Assembly (NCBI GenBank): GCA_020062205.1
Contig: JAGUWT010000084.1
Span: 1-5,391, forward strand
Source: Thermodesulfovibrionales bacterium
Lineage (GTDB): Bacteria > Nitrospirota > Thermodesulfovibrionia > Thermodesulfovibrionales > SM23-35
Length of the DNA: 5,391 nucleotides
Reading direction: 5' to 3'
This document shows, one piece after another, positions 1 to 4,758 of the stretch; the first letter of the stretch is position 1; every line of letters starts with the position of its first letter. The notes below the pieces were generated by a model. That model made no database searches, was not told the origin of the DNA, and saw nothing but the letters and a program-made list of their open reading frames with translations. Position numbers and translations under genes: made by a program.

Positions 1-1215
1 CAGTTCTTCATAGCCCTCCGTTATCTCAAAGCAAAAAAGCGACATAGGGGCATTTCGATCAATACTGCTATTTCCATTGGTGGTGTTGCTGTTGGAGTGA
101 TGGCACTCCTTGTAGTTCTTTCTGTGATGAGTGGTTTCCATGAAGACCTTCAGAGAAAGATCCTCGGAGTCAATGCCCATATTATCGTTCTCGATTATAG
201 GGGATCAATGCACGGATATAAAGATGTAATCAAAAAGCTTGAGGGTGAAGAAGATATTCTATCATCTGCACCGTTTGTACTTGGACAGGTGATGGTATCA
301 TTTGAGAAGAAGGCACATGGTGTTTTTATGAAGGGGATTGTGCCTGAAAAGGAAGCAAAGACAACTGAAATAATGAAATACATAAAGGATGGCAATCCAC
401 AAGACCTCTATTCTAAGGATGGAATGCCTGGTATTATTCTCGGCAGAGAGCTTGCAAGCACTCTTGGTGTGTTTGTCGGTGATACAATCAACATTGTTTC
501 GCCTTTTGGAGAGATCGGCCCACTCGGAATGCTTCCAAAGGTCAGACCATTCAAGGTCAAGGCAATATTTGAGGTTGGAATGTTCGAATACGACTCAAAT
601 CTTGTGATTACAGATATCAGACCTGCGCAGGAGTTCTTTGGTATGGGAGAAGATGTAAACGGCATAGAGCTCAGGCTGAAAGACATCTATAAGGCACCTG
701 TTGTCAGAGAGGGATTACAGAAAAAATTAGAATTTCCCTTCTATGTACGGGACTGGATGCAGATGAATAGAAACCTTTTTTCAGCATTGAAATTAGAGAA
801 GTTCGCCATGTTTATCATCTTAATCCTCATCATACTTGTCGCATCATTTAATATTGTCAGTACACTCATTATGAATGTGATAGAAAAGAGCAGAGAGATA
901 GCCATCCTGAAGGCAATAGGTGCAACGAACAGGGGGATTATGACCATATTTGTGCTCCAGGGCCTATTCATAGGGATTTTCGGCACCTGCATTGGTGTGG
1001 CTGGTGGTTATCTCCTGAACCATTTTCTTGATACCTATCAGATTATAAAACTCCCTGCTGATGTTTATTATCTCAGCCATTTGCCAGTCAAGATGAAATT
1101 TATTGACTTTATAGCTGTTTCTTTTTCTGCAATCATCATCAGTTTCCTCGCAACCCTTTATCCTGCACGGCAGGCAGCAAGACTCAATCCTGTAGAACCG
1201 TTGAGATATGAGTAG
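1..1215 (+). CDS. lolC: LolC/LolE-family lipoprotein-releasing ABC transporter permease (5' partial)
   Basis: Inner-membrane permease of the Lol system. With LolD it extracts mature lipoproteins from the outer leaflet of the inner membrane and passes them to periplasmic LolA. The frame is open from the first base, giving 404 residues. E. coli LolC has about 399 and the readable N-terminus (FFIALRYLKAKKR) matches LolC a few residues in, so only a handful of codons are missing. Numbering from the first codon, one N-terminal membrane segment lies near 22-43. A large periplasmic domain follows, then three membrane segments near 269-291, 314-338 and 367-387, and the family ending NPVEPLRYE. The loop PLGMLPKVRPF (174-184) lines up with the LolC 'hook' region that contacts LolA. 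The GTG at 97 lies inside the first membrane segment and is not the start. The gene overlaps lolD by 8 bp. Only one permease is visible, so it may act as a homodimer (LolF-like) or have a LolE partner elsewhere; the symbol is approximate. Confidence 0.93.
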   Translation, partial: QFFIALRYLKAKKRHRGISINTAISIGGVAVGVMALLVVLSVMSGFHEDLQRKILGVNAHIIVLDYRGSMHGYKDVIKKLEGEEDILSSAPFVLGQVMVSFEKKAHGVFMKGIVPEKEAKTTEIMKYIKDGNPQDLYSKDGMPGIILGRELASTLGVFVGDTINIVSPFGEIGPLGMLPKVRPFKVKAIFEVGMFEYDSNLVITDIRPAQEFFGMGEDVNGIELRLKDIYKAPVVREGLQKKLEFPFYVRDWMQMNRNLFSALKLEKFAMFIILILIILVASFNIVSTLIMNVIEKSREIAILKAIGATNRGIMTIFVLQGLFIGIFGTCIGVAGGYLLNHFLDTYQIIKLPADVYYLSHLPVKMKFIDFIAVSFSAIIISFLATLYPARQAARLNPVEPLRYE

Positions 1216-1948
1216 AATGCAAAATTTAATTAAGACAGTACAATTAAAAAAATCATTTGCTACAGCAGCAGGTGAACTCCATGTGTTGAAAAGCATTGAC
1301 CTCTCGATCAGCGAGGGAGAAATGGTCGGGATAGTCGGCGTATCAGGAGTGGGGAAAAGTACACTTTTACATATCTTAGGTGCATTGGATAGGCCGACTT
1401 CTGGTAAGGTCTTTTACAATGGAACGGATATCTTTTCACTCAATGAAGATTCCCTTGCAGCCTTCAGAAACAGAACAGTGGGGTTCGTATTTCAGTTTCA
1501 TCATCTGCTTCCTGAATTTACTGCTCTTGAGAACATCATGATGCCAGGACTCATAAACAGAGGGCAAAAAACAGAAGGCAGAATGCAGTATAAGGATATA
1601 TATGAAAAGGCAGAAAGGCTCCTTGATGAGATGGGGCTCTCTGAAAGGAAAGGGCATAGACCAGGAGAACTCTCAGGTGGGGAACAGCAACGGGTAGCAG
1701 TTGCAAGGGCTCTTATCCTTGAGCCCAGGGTAGTCCTTGCAGATGAGCCCACAGGAAATCTTGATACAGCAACAGGGGATGATCTTTTCAAACTCTTACT
1801 GAATCTGAATAAAGAAAAGGGAATTACATTTGTTATTGTCACTCATAATGAATCCCTCTCCGTACAATGTCACCGGATTTTAAGGATGGTGGATGGGAAA
1901 ATAATACCATTCGCTACGGAGAACACAGAGGGCACAGAGAAAAAATGA
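1208..1948 (+). CDS. lolD: LolD, lipoprotein-releasing ABC transporter ATP-binding protein
   Basis: Cytoplasmic ATPase that drives lipoprotein release by the LolC/E permease. All ABC motifs are present: Walker A GVSGVGKST (44-52), Q-loop Gln96 in FVFQFHHLLPEFTALEN, signature LSGGEQQR (155-162), Walker B VVLADEP (175-181, catalytic Glu180) and switch His213. The FQFHHLLPEFTALEN stretch is characteristic of LolD within the MacB/FtsE/LolD group. The 246 residues slightly exceed E. coli LolD. The ATG lies inside the end of the permease gene (8 bp overlap), which suggests translational coupling; no strong Shine-Dalgarno is visible, and the ATG at 1217 is an alternative. Two oddities: residues 119-128 (GQKTEGRMQY) fill a loop that is shorter in E. 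coli and come from 7-bp periodic DNA, and the last 11 residues (ATENTEGTEKK) come from a 9-bp repeat that continues into the intergenic inverted repeat. Both appear to be repeat-derived additions outside the catalytic core. Confidence 0.96.
   Translation: MSRMQNLIKTVQLKKSFATAAGELHVLKSIDLSISEGEMVGIVGVSGVGKSTLLHILGALDRPTSGKVFYNGTDIFSLNEDSLAAFRNRTVGFVFQFHHLLPEFTALENIMMPGLINRGQKTEGRMQYKDIYEKAERLLDEMGLSERKGHRPGELSGGEQQRVAVARALILEPRVVLADEPTGNLDTATGDDLFKLLLNLNKEKGITFVIVTHNESLSVQCHRILRMVDGKIIPFATENTEGTEKK
1563..1590 (+). repeat. Degenerate 7-bp tandem repeat inside lolD
   Basis: Four consecutive 7-mers read ggcaaaa, aacagaa, ggcagaa, tgcagta. Each matches the third unit at 5 to 6 of 7 positions. They encode LolD residues of about 119-128, between the conserved MPGLI segment and the helix before the signature motif, where E. 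coli LolD has a shorter loop. The weak match means chance is possible; the case rests on the same 7-bp period in the two heptosyltransferase genes nearby. Confidence 0.4.
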
Positions 1949-2007
1949 AACAGAGATAGCAATGAGAACGAAATCATTATATTTTAAAACTCTGTGTCCT
2001 CTGTGGC
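1913..2007. repeat. Imperfect inverted repeat of 9-bp units at the lolD/waaC convergent junction
   Basis: The left arm (1913-1939) has three 9-bp units: gctacggag, aacacagag, ggcacagag. The right arm (1990-2007), read on the - strand, has two: gccacagag, gacacagag. Positions 1924-1939 and 1990-2005 pair over 16 bp; the single mismatch would be a G-U wobble in RNA. The loop is 50 nt and holds a smaller aatga/tcatt hairpin (1961-1978). The left arm encodes ATENTEGTE at the end of LolD, the right arm ATEDTE at the end of the WaaC-like protein. It could act as a transcript-end hairpin for both convergent genes, but neither side is followed by a T tract. Similar cacagagga-type repeats are, from memory, dispersed in several environmental bacterial lineages, so a small mobile repeat is a fair reading. 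Confidence 0.72.
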
Positions 2008-3030
2008 TAAATTAAGTTTGTCCATAATTGTCTCATAGACCTTTTCAACAGAAACAGCTCGCATACACTTTATATCGCTACACGTCCTCTTGAAACATGG
2101 CGCACATGAAATATTTTCTTTGATTATTGTATGCCCTTCTCCATAAGGGCCGGTTCTCAACGGGTCAGTAGGACCAAAAATGGCAAAAACAGGAATATGT
2201 AAGGCTGCAGCTATATGCATCGGGCCTGAGTCATTGCTCACAACAAACCTTGCATCCCTTATGACCTCTATTAAATCCTTCAGGTCTGTCTTCCCTGCAA
2301 GGGATATGGCCTTCCCCTTTGAAAAAGTAACAATTTTGCCTGCAATATCCTTATCTCCCTTACTTCCAACAATCACTGTATCGAGAGGTAACATTGACGA
2401 AAGTTCCCCAAAATGTTCATAAGGCCATATCTTTGTCTTCCATCTCGCACCCGGGATAATAACAGCATAGTCCTTGCTGAGTGCTGAGTGCTGAGTGCTG
2501 AGTGCTGAGTTAAAAGACAGCGGAAAAGGGAAAATTATATCGGTTATATCACATTCAAGAAAGGCAGCAATCTTTAAATATCTGTCAACAGCATGAATGT
2601 CCCTTTCGCCTTCAACCTTATAGGTATAGAAAAACCTGCTTCCTTCCCGTGCCTCTTTAAAACCAACCTTTACTGGAGCGCCTGTAGCTGCTGTGAGAAT
2701 GCCGCTCCTCAAAAGTCCCTGCAAATCAACGACAAGATCAAACTTTTCTTTTTTAAGTGCCTTAAATAACATTCTGAGCTCATTGATCGTGATATTTACA
2801 TGTTTTATCTTTTTCCATGTGTCTTTATTGATAATCCAAAGTTTGTTGATCATGGGATGCCCTTCAAGGAGACCTTCAAGCCCTTTCGCGATAACCCAGT
2901 GTATCTCAGCTTTCGGGAAACAGATCCTGATTACGTTCAGAAATGGCAGGCTGTGTACCACATCCCCAAGAGAGCTCGGTTTGATTATGAGGATTTTTTT
3001 AGGAAGTGTGATTAATTTCATGGCTTTCAT
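1984..3030 (-). CDS. waaC: Glycosyltransferase family 9, LPS heptosyltransferase I (WaaC-like)
   Basis: Predicted to add the first L-glycero-D-manno-heptose from ADP-heptose to Kdo-lipid A at the cytoplasmic face of the inner membrane. The 348 residues have the GT-B layout: N-terminal strand KILIIKPSSLGDVVHSLP (12-29, Asp23 aligning with the WaaC catalytic Asp), acceptor-side segment AREGSRFFYTYKV followed by HAVDRYLKIA as in WaaC, then the donor domain with WKTKIWP (Lys200) and SNDSGPMHIAAA (Asp267). The N-terminal half argues for WaaC rather than WaaF, though GT9 subgroup calls are soft. A Cys cluster (309, 312, 317, 322) lies near the C-terminus. Residues 174-185 (NSALSTQHSALS) are encoded by a perfect 7-bp repeat array between the two domains. 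The last residues ATEDTEF come from the junction inverted repeat. The start lies 10 bp after the waaF-gmhB stop, consistent with one operon; Met4 (ATG at 3021) is an alternative start giving MKLITLPKK. Confidence 0.87.
   Translation of the reverse strand: MKAMKLITLPKKILIIKPSSLGDVVHSLPFLNVIRICFPKAEIHWVIAKGLEGLLEGHPMINKLWIINKDTWKKIKHVNITINELRMLFKALKKEKFDLVVDLQGLLRSGILTAATGAPVKVGFKEAREGSRFFYTYKVEGERDIHAVDRYLKIAAFLECDITDIIFPFPLSFNSALSTQHSALSKDYAVIIPGARWKTKIWPYEHFGELSSMLPLDTVIVGSKGDKDIAGKIVTFSKGKAISLAGKTDLKDLIEVIRDARFVVSNDSGPMHIAAALHIPVFAIFGPTDPLRTGPYGEGHTIIKENISCAPCFKRTCSDIKCMRAVSVEKVYETIMDKLNLATEDTEF
2475..2510 (-). repeat. Perfect 7-bp tandem array (5 x TGCTGAG) inside the waaC-like gene
   Basis: Five identical copies of tgctgag plus one extra base run head to tail on the + strand (actcagc on the coding strand). 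They encode NSALSTQHSALS, residues 174-185 of the heptosyltransferase, at the linker just before the first strand of the donor domain. The 36-bp array keeps the frame. Gain or loss of one unit would shift the frame by +1 or -1 and remove the donor domain. The lack of any substitution among five copies suggests recent insertion or expansion. Confidence 0.9.
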
Positions 3031-3040
3031 TAAAATATCT

Positions 3041-4654
3041 TCAATCTCTTCCGCTATCCCTGATAATAAACTTCACTGCCTCTTTTAAATCTTTAGCTAT
3101 ATAATCTGCATTTGCTGATTCTTTTGCTTCTCCGGTTCTCACAAGGATTGACTTTGCACCAATTGCCTTTGCAAGAAGCATATCTGCCTCTTTATCTCCA
3201 ACAACATAGGATTTTTTAAAATCAATCCTGTGCTTCCCTCTTGCCTTTAAGAGCATACCAGGCTCTGGTTTCCTGCAAGAGCAATGTTCATCAGGATGGT
3301 GAGGACAATAGTAAAAATCATTAAAATGGTACTTGTCGATAAATATTTTGTTTATCTCTTTTACAAACCCTTCATCAACAATTCCCCTCGCAATACCTGA
3401 TTGATTGGTAATACCTATTAATTTAAAACCTTTTTCTTTGAGAAGCTTTACATTGTCAATATCCTCAAAAATCTGGAAATCATCATATGTATTCAGGTAA
3501 CCATTGTCTCTGCACAGGGTTCCATCCCTGTCAAAAAATACAGCAGGTTTTTCTGGCAATACCTTCTTTATGCCGTAATAAACATCATCTGAGGTTATTG
3601 CATACATACATCTCATATCATTATTCTTGCAGGTGCGTTCAAAACAGGGACTGCACGAAAGAGCAGGAGATATAACTACATTGTTATTTCCGTCCGTCTC
3701 AGGTGGAGGCCCTGTCAGTTCAGGATCTGTGGAACCAAAAAGAGCTACTAAGGGTGTTCCAACTGCATAGGCAATGTGCATGGGGCCGGAATCATTGGTA
3801 ACAAAAATATCACATTCTGAAATCAGAGCAATGAGCTCTCTGAGGGGTGTCTTTCCAGCCATGTTTTGTAGAGAGTTTGGAGTTCGGAGTTCGGAGTTTA
3901 CATTTTTGTATATCTCATCTGCCATCTCAACTTCTTTTGCGCTACCAAAAAGAATCACGCTTCCATTGGTATCTTTTATAAACCAGTTTGCAATCTCTGC
4001 AAACCTATCAGGAAACCATCTTTTGGCTGAACCATACGTTGCGCCAGGATTGATCCCTAAGATGGGTCTATTTAGATCTTGGAGGATTTTCCTGACTTGT
4101 AATCTCTCATCAAGCATGAGATAAATATAGGGATATGAATTTTCTGAATGTATTCCTGACTGTTCAAGAAGTTTGAGATAATAGTGAATGTGATGAATTT
4201 TTTCATCTTGAGGCACTGGCACAGCCTCTGTTAAAAGAGGACCTCTTCCATCCCTGCTATACCCTACCCTTTGCTTTATCCCTGCAAGGAATGTGATGAG
4301 AGCTGCATCAAAGGCATTTTGAAACAGGATTGCACCGCAGAAATCTTTTTTATGAATTATCCTTGAGAGCTTCATTTTACCAATGATGCCCTTGTATTCG
4401 TCCCCATAAAGAATTATTTCATCTATATTCGGATCATGTTCAAAAAGAGGCGATACCCATGGTTTTACGAGGAGAGAGATTTTTGTCTCAGGCAATGCCT
4501 TTTTCAATGCCCTTAAGGCTGGCATTGTCATTACAGCATCACCAATCCAGTTAACACCCCGCACAAGAAGATTTTTACATGATTTATCAAGCATATAGTA
4601 GTTTAACATACTTAAATTAGAGGCTTTAAAAAGATAAAGATGGGTTGTAAACAT
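3041..4654 (-). CDS. waaF: Fusion: LPS heptosyltransferase II (WaaF) + heptose-1,7-bisphosphate 7-phosphatase (GmhB)
   Basis: A single open frame of 537 residues with two complete enzymes. Residues of about 28-365 are a GT9 heptosyltransferase of WaaF type: LLVRGVNWIGDAVMT (Asp39), INPGATYGSAKRW (Lys211), FVTNDSGPMHIA (Asp288) and a Cys cluster (334, 337, 342, 349). It should add the second heptose to the LPS inner core. Residues of about 370-535 are a HAD phosphatase matching GmhB: FFDRDGTL (Asp375, Asp377), GITNQSGIARG, zinc-type CPHHPDEHCSC (Cys450, His452, Cys458, Cys460), Lys462 in CRKPEPGM, and VGDKEADM (Asp487, Asp491). It would remove the 7-phosphate from heptose 1,7-bisphosphate on the way to ADP-heptose. 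The linker is almost nil. Residues 253-262 (NSELRTPNSL) come from a 7-bp repeat. The start is uncertain: no clear Shine-Dalgarno precedes the ATG at 4654, and family alignment favours Met16 (4609) or Met21 (4594). The WaaC-like gene follows 10 bp downstream. Confidence 0.92.
   Translation of the reverse strand: MFTTHLYLFKASNLSMLNYYMLDKSCKNLLVRGVNWIGDAVMTMPALRALKKALPETKISLLVKPWVSPLFEHDPNIDEIILYGDEYKGIIGKMKLSRIIHKKDFCGAILFQNAFDAALITFLAGIKQRVGYSRDGRGPLLTEAVPVPQDEKIHHIHYYLKLLEQSGIHSENSYPYIYLMLDERLQVRKILQDLNRPILGINPGATYGSAKRWFPDRFAEIANWFIKDTNGSVILFGSAKEVEMADEIYKNVNSELRTPNSLQNMAGKTPLRELIALISECDIFVTNDSGPMHIAYAVGTPLVALFGSTDPELTGPPPETDGNNNVVISPALSCSPCFERTCKNNDMRCMYAITSDDVYYGIKKVLPEKPAVFFDRDGTLCRDNGYLNTYDDFQIFEDIDNVKLLKEKGFKLIGITNQSGIARGIVDEGFVKEINKIFIDKYHFNDFYYCPHHPDEHCSCRKPEPGMLLKARGKHRIDFKKSYVVGDKEADMLLAKAIGAKSILVRTGEAKESANADYIAKDLKEAVKFIIRDSGRD
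3873..3899 (-). repeat. 7-bp tandem repeat inside the WaaF domain
   Basis: On the + strand the units read gagtttg, gagttcg, gagttcg, then a partial gagttt. They encode NSELRTPNSL (residues 253-262) in a variable loop between the helix ending MADEIYKN and the conserved MAGKTPLREL segment. The array spans 27 bp and keeps the frame. The period is the same as in the waaC-like gene, but the unit sequence and insertion point differ. Confidence 0.75.
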
Positions 4655-4758
4655 TAAGAGAAGAATAGAAGTATGCTTTTAGTCACGGTCCTATGGAGAT
4701 TTAATAAAAAAGCGTGTCTATTAAAAGATTAAATTAATTAAATTTATTCTTGCTTATT
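4655..4758. other. AT-rich spacer between lipoprotein gene and waaF-gmhB
   Basis: This 104-bp gap is strongly AT-rich and separates two genes on the same strand. No open frame, convincing hairpin with T tract, or good promoter is visible. The nearest promoter-like element on the - strand is tagaca, close to a -35 consensus, but the hexamer 17 bp downstream (tccata) is a poor -10. Whether the two genes share a transcript is open. Confidence 0.4.

Noticed and set aside
964..1296. 110-residue open frame on the - strand across the lolC/lolD overlap
   Set aside because: It is a shadow of two strongly supported genes with family-typical motifs.
1924..2005. Classical rho-independent terminator between the convergent genes
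   Set aside because: The stem is good but the loop is 50 nt and no T tract follows either arm, so it is listed as an inverted repeat instead.
2475..2510. CRISPR or origin-type iterons
   Set aside because: The units are contiguous 7-mers with no spacers, lie within a coding frame, and have no cas or replication gene nearby.
2693..3088. 131-residue open frame on the + strand
   Set aside because: It lies antisense to the well-supported WaaC-like gene and the end of the fusion gene; its translation has no recognisable motif.
3041..3560. Phosphatase domain as HisB-N (histidinol-phosphatase) instead of GmhB
   Set aside because: The zinc loop is short as in HisB, but GITNQSGIARG, CPHHP, RKPEPGMLL and VGDKEADM match GmhB more closely, and fusion to a heptosyltransferase supports GmhB.
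3535..3565. Sequencing frameshift that falsely joins waaF and gmhB
   Set aside because: Both domains are complete and in the same frame with no stop or duplicated overlap at the join; a TTG near residue 366 could serve as an internal start, but its AAGAAGG sits too close to be a good ribosome site.
3774..4124. 116-residue open frame on the + strand
   Set aside because: It is antisense to the WaaF donor domain, whose catalytic motifs are intact on the other strand.
4655..4758. Promoter for the waaF-gmhB and waaC block
   Set aside because: A tagaca hexamer resembles a -35 box, but the element at the right distance (tccata) matches a -10 poorly, and AT-rich DNA gives such hits by chance.
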